NCBI RefSeq assembly: GCF_045223415.1
Contig: NZ_JBEQZJ010000027.1
Span: forward strand, 1 to 53,693
DNA: 53,693 nt
Origin: Hoskinsella mucinilytica
GTDB lineage: Bacteria > Bacillota_I > Bacilli_A > Erysipelotrichales > Erysipelotrichaceae
Reading direction: 5' to 3'
The notes under the pieces are model-generated. The model was not told the origin of the DNA. It ran no database searches and saw only the letters and a program-made list of their open reading frames with translations. Both the position numbers and the translations under genes were made by a program. Of this stretch, positions 34,312-43,543 are shown piece by piece. Within the stretch, counting starts at the first letter, position 1. Every line of letters begins with the position of its first letter.

Positions 34312-35025
34312 TTAGTTCCTTTCTTTTGAAATCACAGTGCCTGTAATTTCGCCTTTCACTGCTTTTAAAATATTGCCATGTTCATTCATATTAAACACAA
34401 CAAGATCAATATCATTATCCATACACATGCTTGTTGCTGTTGTATCCATAACAGCAAGCCCTTCCTGAATCAGATCCATATAAGTCAAAGTATCATATTT
34501 TACAGCATCAGGATTAGTTTTAGGATCTGCATTGTATACGCCATCTACTCCATTTTTAGCCATCAAGATCACATCAGCTTTGATTTCGCTTGCACGAAGT
34601 GCCGCTGTTGTATCTGTAGAGAAATAAGGATTTCCTGTACCAGCGCCAAAAATCACAACACGATTTTTCTCTAAATGACGAGTAGCACGTCGAACAATAA
34701 ATGGTTCCGCAACCTTTTGCATTTCAATTGCCGTCTGTACTCGTGTAGGAACACCTTCCTGTTCCAAAGCACTTTGTACAGCAAGTGCATTGATAACTGT
34801 TGCAAGCATTCCCATATAATCTGCCTGTACACGTTCGATACCCATCGTTTCTGCCATCTTACCACGAATGAAATTTCCTCCGCCAACGACAATTGCCAGA
34901 TCTACACCCAACTCATGAACTTCTTTCAATTCCTGTGCCAGGGATTTTAATATCTGGGGATCAAAAGAATTACCTGGAGAAGAAAGAGCTTCCCCACTCA
35001 GCTTTAACAATACTCGTTTGTACAT
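34312..35025 (-). CDS. pyrH: UMP kinase
   Basis: A 237-aa amino acid kinase-family enzyme that phosphorylates UMP to UDP. The N-terminal RVLLKLSGEAL, VVGGGNFIRG and GTGNPYFSTDTTAALRASEI segments bind phosphates and UMP. First gene of the pyrH-frr unit; a TATAAT lies about 40 bases upstream, after the tsf terminator. Confidence 0.96.
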   Translation of the reverse strand: MYKRVLLKLSGEALSSPGNSFDPQILKSLAQELKEVHELGVDLAIVVGGGNFIRGKMAETMGIERVQADYMGMLATVINALAVQSALEQEGVPTRVQTAIEMQKVAEPFIVRRATRHLEKNRVVIFGAGTGNPYFSTDTTAALRASEIKADVILMAKNGVDGVYNADPKTNPDAVKYDTLTYMDLIQEGLAVMDTTATSMCMDNDIDLVVFNMNEHGNILKAVKGEITGTVISKERN

Positions 35026-35123
35026 ATCACATCCACCTTCGTTTACTTTCCGGAATTAAATCCTCTATGTATTATTATAAAGAAAAAGCTTACAAAAGAA
35101 AAGAATAAATTACATCTTTCCTT

Positions 35124-35148
35124 AAAAAAAGGACACGAGTTGTGTCCT
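35124..35148 (-). terminator. Terminator of the rpsB-tsf unit
   Basis: AGGACAC and GTGTCCT (35130-35136 and 35142-35148) with a 5-base loop, then at least six T on the minus strand; overlaps the tsf stop. Confidence 0.85.
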
Positions 35149-36037
35149 ATTTACCAAATGCTTGGCTCATTACTTCTTCAGCAAAGTTATCTTCACGTTT
35201 TTCGATACCTTCACCTACGTTGTAACGAATGAAGCTTACAACTTCAGCCTGGCTTTCTTTCAAATACTGAGCAACTTTCTGATCAGGATTCAAGAAGAAT
35301 TCTTGTTCTACCAGACAAGAGTCTTTTAAGTTCTTGCTAACTTTACCTTCGATGATACCAGCCAATACCTTTTCAGGTTTGTTAGCTAGTTTTTCATCGT
35401 TTTTCACGATTTCGATTTGAACTTTTCTTTCGTGTTCTACAACTTCAGCAGGCATTTCATCACGAGATACATACTGAGGAGCCATACTTGCTACCTGCAT
35501 TGCGATATCTTTCGCAACTTTTGCATCTTCTTTTCCTTTTAATACAACAAGTGCAGAAATTTTTCCACCCATGTGCATATAAGAACCGAAGAATTCATCA
35601 TCAGCTTTTTCTACAACAGCGATACGACGAAGACTGATTTTTTCTCCGATCGTAGCAGTAGCAGTTGTTACCATATCAGCAACAGTTACACCATCAAGCG
35701 TACAAGCCAATGCTGCATCTAAATCAGCTGGTTTCTGAGTTAACAATACGTTTTGGATATTGTCTAATAAGCCAAGGAACTGTTCGTTCTTTGCAACAAA
35801 GTCAGTTTCTGAATTTACTTCAAGAACGACACCCACATTGCCATCTACAGCAACACGAGTCAAACCTTCAGCAGCAATACGGTCGCTTTTCTTAGCAGCC
35901 TTTGCAATTCCTTTTTCACGTAACCAGTCAATGGATTTTTCCATATCCCCGTCACATTCTGTCAATGCTTTTTTACAGTCCATCATTCCTGCGCCTGTTT
36001 TTTCACGCAGTTCTTTTACCATTTGTGCAGTAATCAT
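35147..36037 (-). CDS. tsf: Elongation factor Ts
   Basis: A 296-aa guanine exchange factor for EF-Tu. The N-terminal UBA-like domain (VKELREKTGAGMMDCKKAL) and the TDFVAKNEQFL motif contacting EF-Tu are clear. It follows rpsB by 20 bases and is co-transcribed with it. Confidence 0.96.
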   Translation of the reverse strand: MITAQMVKELREKTGAGMMDCKKALTECDGDMEKSIDWLREKGIAKAAKKSDRIAAEGLTRVAVDGNVGVVLEVNSETDFVAKNEQFLGLLDNIQNVLLTQKPADLDAALACTLDGVTVADMVTTATATIGEKISLRRIAVVEKADDEFFGSYMHMGGKISALVVLKGKEDAKVAKDIAMQVASMAPQYVSRDEMPAEVVEHERKVQIEIVKNDEKLANKPEKVLAGIIEGKVSKNLKDSCLVEQEFFLNPDQKVAQYLKESQAEVVSFIRYNVGEGIEKREDNFAEEVMSQAFGK

Positions 36038-36057
36038 CTGTATCTTACCTCCCTTGA

Positions 36058-37020
36058 TTATTCAGCAGCTTTTGTTTCAGCTGGTTTTGCTTCTGCAGCA
36101 GCTTCTGTGTTAGCTGTTGCTTCTGCTGGTCTTACGTTTTCACGTTTTTGGTAAGGTGCTCTAGCTCCACGTCCATTGTTGTTACGGTTACGGTCATATG
36201 GACGACGGTTTCTTCTTTCTTCATTTCTCTGACGACGACGTCTTTCGTTTTCAGCGATTTGTTCTTCTACGTTGATGATAACATCTTTCATAGTTACATC
36301 AGTTTCGTTTTCATCTACATTGTGAGCAACGCTTAACAATCCGCCTTTTGCTTCAACGATAGCATCAGCCATCAATGTTGTGATCAATTTCACTGAACGA
36401 ATAGCATCATCATTAGATGCGATTGGGTAATCTACCATTTCTGGATCACAGTTTGTATCTACCATTGCAAATACAGGGATACCCAATTTTTTAGCTTCTG
36501 CAACTGCATTGTGTTCTTCTTTTGGATCGATTACGAACAATGCATTTGGAAGTTTCTTCATTTCTTTGATACCACCTAAGAAGTTTTCCAATTTTGTTTT
36601 TTCTTTTTTGATCTGAGCAACTTCTTTCTTAGGGTATACATCTAATACGCCACTAGCTTCCATTTCTTCGATTTCAACAAGACGTTTTACACGTTTTTGA
36701 ATCGTACGGAAGTTTGTTAGCAATCCACCAAGCCATCTCTGGTTAACAAAGAAGCTTCCTGAACGAAGTGCTTCTTCAACAACTACAGCCTGAGCTTGTT
36801 TTTTAGTTCCTACGAATAATACCTTACCGCCTTTTTCAGCGATATCTTTCATTGCAGCATATGCAGTTTCAATCTGTTCCATTGATTTCTCAAGGTTGAT
36901 AATATAAACTCCATTTCTGCTTGCGTAGATGTTTGGTTTCATTTTAGGGTTCCATCTACGTGTCTGATGTCCAAAGTGCACACCAGATTCCAATAATTTT
37001 CTCATTGTAACTACTGACAT
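36058..37020 (-). CDS. rpsB: 30S ribosomal protein S2 with a long basic-then-Ala/Glu tail
   Basis: A 320-aa protein, about 60-80 residues longer than common S2. The S2 core is intact: KLLESGVHFGHQTRRWNPKM at the start and PALFVIDPKE-like PNALFVIDPKEE in the middle. From about residue 257 it continues with an Arg/Asn-rich stretch (RRRRQRNEERRNRR, then NRNNNGRG) and ends in an Ala/Glu/Pro/Lys low-complexity tail. The tail could bind RNA or be disordered. It precedes tsf; the leader from the promoter is about 140 nt. Confidence 0.96.
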   Translation of the reverse strand: MSVVTMRKLLESGVHFGHQTRRWNPKMKPNIYASRNGVYIINLEKSMEQIETAYAAMKDIAEKGGKVLFVGTKKQAQAVVVEEALRSGSFFVNQRWLGGLLTNFRTIQKRVKRLVEIEEMEASGVLDVYPKKEVAQIKKEKTKLENFLGGIKEMKKLPNALFVIDPKEEHNAVAEAKKLGIPVFAMVDTNCDPEMVDYPIASNDDAIRSVKLITTLMADAIVEAKGGLLSVAHNVDENETDVTMKDVIINVEEQIAENERRRRQRNEERRNRRPYDRNRNNNGRGARAPYQKRENVRPAEATANTEAAAEAKPAETKAAE

Positions 37021-37159
37021 TTTAATATCCTCGCTTTCCGTTGTACCTCCATCATTTCAAACCATAGCAACTTATCATCACTGATCAATGCAGCTAAAGC
37101 ACGGGCTATGCGAATCCATGATGTGTGTATTGGTGCTTTTCTTGTTCGCACCGTTGGTT

Positions 37160-37187
37160 ATTATACCATAGTTTTTTATACATTCAA
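37160..37187 (-). promoter_or_regulatory. Promoter of rpsB-tsf
   Basis: TTGAAT (37182-37187) and TATAAT (37160-37165), 16 bases apart on the minus strand, with the extended form CTATGGTATAAT. The following 140-nt leader has short hairpin potential (GGTGC/GCACC) that may serve S2 feedback, which is speculative. Confidence 0.7.
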
Positions 37188-37209
37188 ATACTTTTCCATA
37201 AATTTCTTA

Positions 37210-38130
37210 TCATTTTGCCCTTGGATGTGCGTCCTTGTAAGCTTTTTTCAAACGCTCCTGACTCACATGGACATAAATCTGGGTAGTTGAAAGAGAAGAA
37301 TGCCCCAAAAGTTCTTGTACAAACCTTAGATCTGCACCATGATCCAATAGATGCGTTGCGAAACTATGACGAAACATATGAGGGTGGATATGAATGGAAA
37401 GTCCACTATTTTTTGCCGCAAGTTCCATACGATATTGTACCCCTCTGGAAGTCATTGGAGCGCCACGTTGATTCACAAACACGATACCATGCTCCTGATT
37501 CACCCACTTATCACGAACCTTTGTGATATAAAGTTGTAATCTGATCCCTGCCTCATCAAAAAACGGAACGATTCTTTCCTTATTTCCTTTTCCTATGACG
37601 TGTACGATTTGATCTACCATATCAATATCCTCTAGCCGTAATGCGATCAATTCACTTACACGTAAACCACACGCATACATCATCTCAAACATGGCTCGAT
37701 CACGAATGGTTGCGTCATCTTGTTGATCCAAGGAATTCAAAAATACGTCCATTTCATCTTGAAACAAAAATTCCGGAATTCGTTTTCCTATCTTTGGTGA
37801 TTTCAAATAAAGAAAAGGATTGCTCTTGACCCCGATGTAGTCATTCAGATAACGAAAAAAAGAACGAAGAGAGGACAATTTTCTTGCAATGGTTGAATTT
37901 TTCACCGTGCCTCTTGTCCCCATCTTCATTCTTAACGCAGCAACATAATTCATAACGACCATGCGATCTACATCATCCAAACGATCAATACTTTCACTAC
38001 TCAAAAAATCATAAAACTCGAGAATATCTCGTCGATAAGCCTCTAACGTATGTACGCTTCCGGTATTCATAGAAGAAACATGATCTAAGAATCGATTCAA
38101 ATAAATCGCAAAAGTATCTTGTGCTTCCAT
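37210..38130 (-). CDS. xerC: Tyrosine recombinase XerC
   Basis: A 306-aa chromosome-dimer resolution recombinase. Catalytic residues R157, K181, H251, R254, H277 and Y286 are all in place (GLRVSE, GKGNKE, HPHMFRHSFATHLLDHGAD, LLGHSSLSTTQIYVH). N-terminal SAM-like DNA-binding domain covers residues 1-95. It overlaps trmFO by one base, the codV position of Bacillus. Chromosomal context makes a mobile-element integrase unlikely. Confidence 0.92.
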   Translation of the reverse strand: MEAQDTFAIYLNRFLDHVSSMNTGSVHTLEAYRRDILEFYDFLSSESIDRLDDVDRMVVMNYVAALRMKMGTRGTVKNSTIARKLSSLRSFFRYLNDYIGVKSNPFLYLKSPKIGKRIPEFLFQDEMDVFLNSLDQQDDATIRDRAMFEMMYACGLRVSELIALRLEDIDMVDQIVHVIGKGNKERIVPFFDEAGIRLQLYITKVRDKWVNQEHGIVFVNQRGAPMTSRGVQYRMELAAKNSGLSIHIHPHMFRHSFATHLLDHGADLRFVQELLGHSSLSTTQIYVHVSQERLKKAYKDAHPRAK

Positions 38131-39428
38131 TACTCTACAAACGATTCCTTATAAGATGCTACAACATCCAATGCTTGTTTCGCAAATGCTTCTTTTCGAT
38201 CCTTTTTCTTTACCTTTCCTTCTAATCTCATGATACCGAAATTAGCGTTCATCGGTTGAAAATAGGACGCACTTGCATGCGTAATGTAATTTGCCATGGA
38301 ACCTATCACACAAGTATCTGGTAGCACCACAGGTGCTTTCCCTTTCATGATATTTGCCATATTCAATCCAGCCAACAAACCACTGGCAGCACTCTCCACA
38401 TAACCTTCTACACCAGTTAACTGTCCCGCAAAAAACAAGTCATCTCTTGTAATGTGCTGATAAGTTGGACGTAGTACCTTAGGTGCACATAAATAAGAAT
38501 TACGATGCATAACTCCATAACGAACGATCGATACATTTTCTAATCCCGGAATCATGGATAAAATACGTTTTTGTTCTCCCCATTTCAAATGCGTCTGAAA
38601 TCCTACCACATTATACAAAGATGCAACAGCATTATCTTGACGCAGTTGAACTACTGCATAAGGTAGCGTACCATCTGGACATTCTAAACCAACCGGCTTC
38701 ATAGGTCCAAACAGCAAGGTTTTCTTACCCCGTCTCGCCATTTCTTCAAACGGCATACAACCTTCAAAATAAGTTTCCTTTTCAAATTCATGAAGCTCTG
38801 CGGTTTGCGCATGGATCAGTGCATCATAAAAAGCTTCGAATTCTTCTTTGTTCATCGGACAGTTGATATATGCAGCTTCTCCTTTATCATATCTAGATTT
38901 GATATAAGCCTTATCAAAATTGATACTATCTTTTTCAATGATCGGTGCAGCGGCATCATAGAAATGAAAATAATCCTCATGTGTATACTCTTGAATGGAA
39001 GCAGCTAACTTTTGACTTGTCAAAGGCCCACTTGCAATGATCACAGGACCATCCATGATATGATCAACTTCTTCATATACAACTTCTACCAAAGGATGTT
39101 GCTTTAACGTATCACTCACCGCTTGAGCAAAGCCATCACGATCTACTGCCAAAGCACTACCTGCCGGTACACGATGCTCATCTGCACAGCGCATGATCAA
39201 AGAATCCAATTGACGCATTTCTTCTTTCAATATACCAACGGCATTATTCAAAGAATCCGAACGAAGAGAATTACTACAAACCAATTCCGCAAATCGATCG
39301 CTTCGATGTGCAGGAGAAGAAACCTTTGGTCTCATTTCGATAAGGCGCACCGGTATACCACGTTTGATTAATTGATAACAAGCTTCACTACCTGCCAAGC
39401 CAGCGCCGATGATGGTTACCTTTTCCAT
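38130..39428 (-). CDS. trmFO: Methylenetetrahydrofolate-tRNA-(uracil-5-)-methyltransferase
   Basis: A 432-aa folate and FAD-dependent enzyme making ribothymidine 54 in tRNA. The FAD motif is VTIIGAGLAGSEA; LVCSNSLRSD and CPDGTLPYAVVQLRQDN are TrmFO hallmarks. It overlaps topA and xerC by one base each, the conserved Bacillota order topA-trmFO-xerC. Confidence 0.95.
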   Translation of the reverse strand: MEKVTIIGAGLAGSEACYQLIKRGIPVRLIEMRPKVSSPAHRSDRFAELVCSNSLRSDSLNNAVGILKEEMRQLDSLIMRCADEHRVPAGSALAVDRDGFAQAVSDTLKQHPLVEVVYEEVDHIMDGPVIIASGPLTSQKLAASIQEYTHEDYFHFYDAAAPIIEKDSINFDKAYIKSRYDKGEAAYINCPMNKEEFEAFYDALIHAQTAELHEFEKETYFEGCMPFEEMARRGKKTLLFGPMKPVGLECPDGTLPYAVVQLRQDNAVASLYNVVGFQTHLKWGEQKRILSMIPGLENVSIVRYGVMHRNSYLCAPKVLRPTYQHITRDDLFFAGQLTGVEGYVESAASGLLAGLNMANIMKGKAPVVLPDTCVIGSMANYITHASASYFQPMNANFGIMRLEGKVKKKDRKEAFAKQALDVVASYKESFVE

Positions 39429-41644
39429 TAAGCTTCCTCTTTCTTTTCTTCAGCTTTCTTTGCTGTTTTCTTCACAACCTTTTTGGTCGTCTTTTTCACT
39501 GTTTTCTTTGCTGCTTTCTTTTCTTCTTTTTCCTTTTCTTTTTTCGGATCTTTTTTGATATAGCGACATTTCGGATAATTGCTACACCCTACAAAAGTTG
39601 TACCGAAACGAGATTTTCTTTGAACCAGCTCATTTCCACATTCCGGACACATTTCGCCTGTAGGAACCGGCTCCTCTTTCGGTTTATTGCTCTTGATATA
39701 TTTACATTCCGGATAATTACTACAAGCCAAGAAAGAACCATAACGACCTTTTTTTGCCACAAGCTTACTGCCACACTTTGGACAAACCTCATCTGTGGCA
39801 TTTTCTTCCTCATTTTCTGCTTTTGTATAACGACAAGTCGGAAAATTGATACAAGAAATGAATTTACCATATCTTCCTACACGATACACCAATTCGCTTC
39901 CACATTCCGGACACATCTCTCCGGTACGTTCCAGCTCTTTTTTCTCCATATTCTCATATGCATTCTCAAGCAAAGGCTCAAATTCATTATAAAATGTTCG
40001 CACTTCTTCAATATTATCTCTTGTTCCAGATGCAATTTCATCCAAGTGATGTTCCATATTGGCAGTATAAGAAACATTGATGATCCCACTAAAGAATTCT
40101 TGTAGCTTGGTATCTGTCAATTCTCCTTGTTCACTTGGGAAGAACACCTTAGTTTTACTTCCCTCGCTGGCACGTTCTAAAGAAACATAGCCTCTAGCTT
40201 GTAAGGTATCGATGATGATTGCATACGTACTAGGTCTTCCGATTCCTTTTTCTTCAAGATCCTTGATCAATCTAGCCTCACTATAACGAAGTGGTGGCTC
40301 TGTAAAATGTTGTTTTCCTTCTAATTCAACATCTTTAAGGATTTCCTGTTCTACTAATGCCGGTAACATTTCATCTTTTACCGTTTCATAAGCGTTGTAA
40401 ATCTTTAAATAACCATCAAAGGTCAAAATGGAACCATTGGCACTGAATTCACAACCATTGCTCACGATTTGTGCATTGACAACATCAGATTTACTTGGCG
40501 CCATCAAAGATGCTAGCGTTCTCGCATAAATTAATTTGTATAGCTTATATTGATCATTTGTCAAATATTCCTTCACTGCATCCGGAGTGTTCCATACATT
40601 AGTCGGACGAATTGCCTCATGAGCATCCTGAGCATTCTCACTGTTTTTCTGACGTGCCTTTCCCTTATATTCTTTTCCATACGTCTGTTCGATATAATCC
40701 TCTGCATCCTTCACGAATACATCAGATAATCTTGTAGAGTCGGTACGCATATAAGAAATCAAACCTTCAGGGGATCCTCCGGCCAAGGCAATACCTTCAT
40801 ATAACTTTTGTGCGATCTGCATTGTCTTTTTAGCACCAAAACCAAGTTTCGTGCTAGCTTCCTGTTGTAAGGTAGATGTAATAAATGGCATCTTTGCTTC
40901 TTTTTTACGAACTTTCTTTTCGATGCTTTGCACAACAAAATCCTGTTGACAACGCTGAATGATCGTATCAACTTCTTCTTGTGTCTTTAATTCCGCTTTT
41001 TTACCATCCACACGATTTAAGGATGCACGAAATTGTTTTCCATCCTTTTCGATATTGGCAGCCAATGTCCAATATTCTTCGCTTTTAAATGCTCGGATTT
41101 CATTTTCACGCTCTACGATCAAACGCAAAGCAACGGATTGCACACGCCCTGCACTTTTACTTTTGATTTTGCTTTGTAATAGTTTGCTAAGTTTAAATCC
41201 AATGATACGATCCAACATACGACGAGCCTCTTGCGACTTCACCAGATCCTGATCGATCTTTCTTGGATGTTGAAATGCCTCAGTAACAGCATTCTTTGTG
41301 ATTTCATGGAAGATGATACGATTATCTTGGTCCATATCCAGATCCAAGACATTCGCTAAATGCCATGCAATCGCTTCTCCCTCACGGTCAGGGTCACTTG
41401 CCAAATAAACTTGATCACTTTTTTTCGCAAGTTCTTTTAATTCTTTTACGACCGCTTTTTTATCCGTACTGATTTTATAGGTTGGCTCAAAATCGTGATC
41501 CACATCGATTCCCAGCCCTCCCTTGCCTGTTGTCGCAAGGTCACGAATATGTCCTTTAGAAGATACGACATGAAAGTCTTCTCCTAGATATTTTTCTATT
41601 GTTTTAGATTTGGAAGGTGATTCCACAATTACTAAATTTTTCAT
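39428..41644 (-). CDS. topA: DNA topoisomerase I
   Basis: A 738-aa type IA topoisomerase relaxing negative supercoils. Toprim domain with E8 and D84/D86 (ASDPDREGE), active-site Tyr298 in LISYMRTDSTRLS, and three C-terminal zinc ribbons (CPECGSELVYR, CPKCGSKLVAK, CPECGNELVQR segments). After the last ribbon a Lys-rich tail of about 40 residues follows (KKTVKKTTKKVVKKTAKKA), resembling basic tails on some other topoisomerase I proteins that bind DNA non-specifically. AGGAGG precedes the ATG. Confidence 0.96.
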   Translation of the reverse strand: MKNLVIVESPSKSKTIEKYLGEDFHVVSSKGHIRDLATTGKGGLGIDVDHDFEPTYKISTDKKAVVKELKELAKKSDQVYLASDPDREGEAIAWHLANVLDLDMDQDNRIIFHEITKNAVTEAFQHPRKIDQDLVKSQEARRMLDRIIGFKLSKLLQSKIKSKSAGRVQSVALRLIVERENEIRAFKSEEYWTLAANIEKDGKQFRASLNRVDGKKAELKTQEEVDTIIQRCQQDFVVQSIEKKVRKKEAKMPFITSTLQQEASTKLGFGAKKTMQIAQKLYEGIALAGGSPEGLISYMRTDSTRLSDVFVKDAEDYIEQTYGKEYKGKARQKNSENAQDAHEAIRPTNVWNTPDAVKEYLTNDQYKLYKLIYARTLASLMAPSKSDVVNAQIVSNGCEFSANGSILTFDGYLKIYNAYETVKDEMLPALVEQEILKDVELEGKQHFTEPPLRYSEARLIKDLEEKGIGRPSTYAIIIDTLQARGYVSLERASEGSKTKVFFPSEQGELTDTKLQEFFSGIINVSYTANMEHHLDEIASGTRDNIEEVRTFYNEFEPLLENAYENMEKKELERTGEMCPECGSELVYRVGRYGKFISCINFPTCRYTKAENEEENATDEVCPKCGSKLVAKKGRYGSFLACSNYPECKYIKSNKPKEEPVPTGEMCPECGNELVQRKSRFGTTFVGCSNYPKCRYIKKDPKKEKEKEEKKAAKKTVKKTTKKVVKKTAKKAEEKKEEA

Positions 41645-41676
41645 TACAGCCTCCTAGCATAAAATATACGTATCCT

Positions 41677-41705
41677 ATTATTAGCGTATATTTCCGATTT
41701 GTCAA
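41677..41705 (-). promoter_or_regulatory. Promoter of topA
   Basis: TTGACA (41700-41705) and AATAAT (41677-41682), 17 bases apart on the minus strand. ATATACG and CGTATAT flank the -10 as inverted arms. Confidence 0.5.
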
Positions 41706-41715
41706 ACATTTTATT

Positions 41716-42444
41716 TTAAATATCACGAATATCATCCTCATCCACCAAAATATTCGCTCCTTGAGAAATCAATAGATTACAGCCTTCTCCCTCTTTTTTC
41801 ATAAAGTCATGTGGTACACAATAAATAGGAATATCCAGTGCCAATGCTTCATTTACCGTAATCAATGTTCCACTTCTTTTTTTGGCTTCAATCACAACCA
41901 GACAATCACTTAATCCTGCAAGAATACGATTGCGCCATGGAAAGTGATAAGCTAATGGCTTACTCCCTTTGGGATACTCGCTTATCAAAAGATGATGCTG
42001 CGCAATTTGGCGATATAGCCATTCATTTTCTTTGGGATAACAAATATCCAAACCGCAACCGATCACCGCTATTGTATTACGATCCAATGCATAGCGATGT
42101 GCCAATCCATCCACTCCTTTTGCTAATCCTGAAACAATGGTATACCGTTTTTTTACTTCATTTGTGATTTTCACGCACATGTCTCTACCAAATACACTGG
42201 TATCCCGACTCCCGATAATTCCACAACCATCATTTTTCGCCAAAGAAAGATTACCTTCATAAAACAATACCCATGGCGCATATTGTAGCCTTCTTAATTT
42301 CATTGGATATTGGGCATCTAATATGGTAACGTAATTCCCTTGATAAGTGATTGGCTCCCAAGGCTCCTCTTTTTCGATTGCTCGTTTGATTCTTTGATAA
42401 TTGCCATCATACTTGACGGCATAGTACAAAAGTTGTTCTCTCAT
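41716..42444 (-). CDS. dprA: DprA/Smf-like DNA-processing protein, short form
   Basis: A 242-aa Rossmann-type DprA, which loads RecA on incoming single-stranded DNA. GIIGSRDTSVFG, VSGLAKGVDGLAH, VIGCGLDICYPKEN and FPWRNRILAGLSD are the conserved core. It ends right after the core, lacking the C-terminal winged helix found in many DprA proteins, and the N-terminal SAM part is also short. AGGAGG lies eight bases before the ATG at 42444. It precedes topA, as smf does in B. subtilis. Confidence 0.88.
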   Translation of the reverse strand: MREQLLYYAVKYDGNYQRIKRAIEKEEPWEPITYQGNYVTILDAQYPMKLRRLQYAPWVLFYEGNLSLAKNDGCGIIGSRDTSVFGRDMCVKITNEVKKRYTIVSGLAKGVDGLAHRYALDRNTIAVIGCGLDICYPKENEWLYRQIAQHHLLISEYPKGSKPLAYHFPWRNRILAGLSDCLVVIEAKKRSGTLITVNEALALDIPIYCVPHDFMKKEGEGCNLLISQGANILVDEDDIRDI

Positions 42445-42501
42445 TTTCATTACCTCCTATTATTCTATACGTATAAAAGAGGCGAAAATCCTAAATTTTA
42501 T

Positions 42502-42540
42502 AAAAAAACAAGTATATTTTAGAAATACACCTGTTTTTTC
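42502..42540. terminator. Terminator after the SPFH gene
   Basis: ACAAGTATAT (42508-42517) and ATACACCTGT (42525-42534) pair with two mismatches that become G-U pairs on the minus strand. T-runs follow on both strands; it mainly serves the minus-strand gene above. Confidence 0.7.
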
Positions 42541-42574
42541 GTCTTTTTTATGTTTCTAAAGCTTGTGATAACCA

Positions 42575-43525
42575 TTATTTTTTATGGTTGATCGTATCCT
42601 TGATGTTGTCTTTTAACCCTTTATCTGCATCATCGATCAAAATTTCTTTGGCACTGGTCAAAAGACTTGCCATATTTTGCAGTTCACTAGGAACCACAAT
42701 TTTCGTTGCCTTACCATCCGCCATTTTTTCATAAGTTTCCAAGCTCTTCAAGCTCAAATATTCTTTTGTTGGATTTGCATTTTTGATCATTTCAATACCA
42801 CGAGCCTGTGCTTCATAAATACGCTCCATCGCTTGTGCTTGCCCTTCTGCTTCGGCAATCATAGATTCTTTTTTCGCATTAGCACGAAGTACCATTGCTT
42901 CTTTTTCACCTTCTGCAGTTAAGATATTGCTTCGTTTATCACCTTCTGCACGAAGGATAGATTCACGACGTTCACGTTCTGCACGCATCTGTTTTTCCAT
43001 AGCTTCTTGAATATCACGTGGTGGAATGATATTTTTGACTTCCACACGATTCACTTTGATGCCCCATGGATCGGTTGCTTCATCCAAGATGCTTCTCATT
43101 TTTGTATTAATAATATCACGAGATGTTAATGTTTCATCTAATTCCAAATCACCGATAATATTACGTAGTGTCGTTGCTGTTAAATTTTCAATTGCTGTAA
43201 TCGGTCCGACAACCCCATACGTATAAAGTTTAGGATCCGTAATTGCAAAATATACAACAGTATCGATCTGCATCGTAACGTTATCTTTTGTGATAACAGG
43301 TTGTGGCGCAAAATCTTTTACAACTTCCTTTAAAGTCACCTTATTGGCAACACGATCCACAAATGGAATCAAGAAATGCACTCCGGTATTCCAAGTAGAA
43401 TGATATGCTCCCAAACGCTCAATTACATATGCCTTAGCTTGAGGTACGATACGTACCAAATAAGCAAAGAAACCAATCAAAGCCAATGCTAATACGACCA
43501 ATGCAATAATTGTAAATAAATTCAT
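42575..43525 (-). CDS. SPFH-domain membrane protein (QmcA/paraslipin type)
   Basis: A 316-aa protein with one N-terminal membrane span (residues 3-24), an SPFH/Band 7 domain (about 26-195, with ERLGAYHSTWNTGVHFLIPF) and an Ala/Glu-rich coiled coil (about 195-250, RAEGDKRSNILTAEGEKEA). It forms oligomeric membrane microdomain scaffolds, usually with an NfeD partner, which is encoded 18 bases upstream. Confidence 0.9.
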   Translation of the reverse strand: MNLFTIIALVVLALALIGFFAYLVRIVPQAKAYVIERLGAYHSTWNTGVHFLIPFVDRVANKVTLKEVVKDFAPQPVITKDNVTMQIDTVVYFAITDPKLYTYGVVGPITAIENLTATTLRNIIGDLELDETLTSRDIINTKMRSILDEATDPWGIKVNRVEVKNIIPPRDIQEAMEKQMRAERERRESILRAEGDKRSNILTAEGEKEAMVLRANAKKESMIAEAEGQAQAMERIYEAQARGIEMIKNANPTKEYLSLKSLETYEKMADGKATKIVVPSELQNMASLLTSAKEILIDDADKGLKDNIKDTINHKK

Positions 43526-43543
43526 ACATTACCCTTCTTTCTT

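Noticed and set aside
37210..38130. Tyrosine recombinase as an integrase of a mobile element
   Set aside because: It sits between trmFO and rpsB in conserved order, overlaps trmFO by one base and has XerC-type length; no element ends are nearby.
39620..40105. 161-codon plus-strand frame opposite topA
   Set aside because: A shadow of the zinc-ribbon region of topA; no ribosome site and no recognisable protein.
41665..41690. ATATACG/CGTATAT inverted arms at the topA promoter as a regulatory site
   Set aside because: Short AT-rich arms overlapping a -10 region arise easily by chance; noted only with the promoter.
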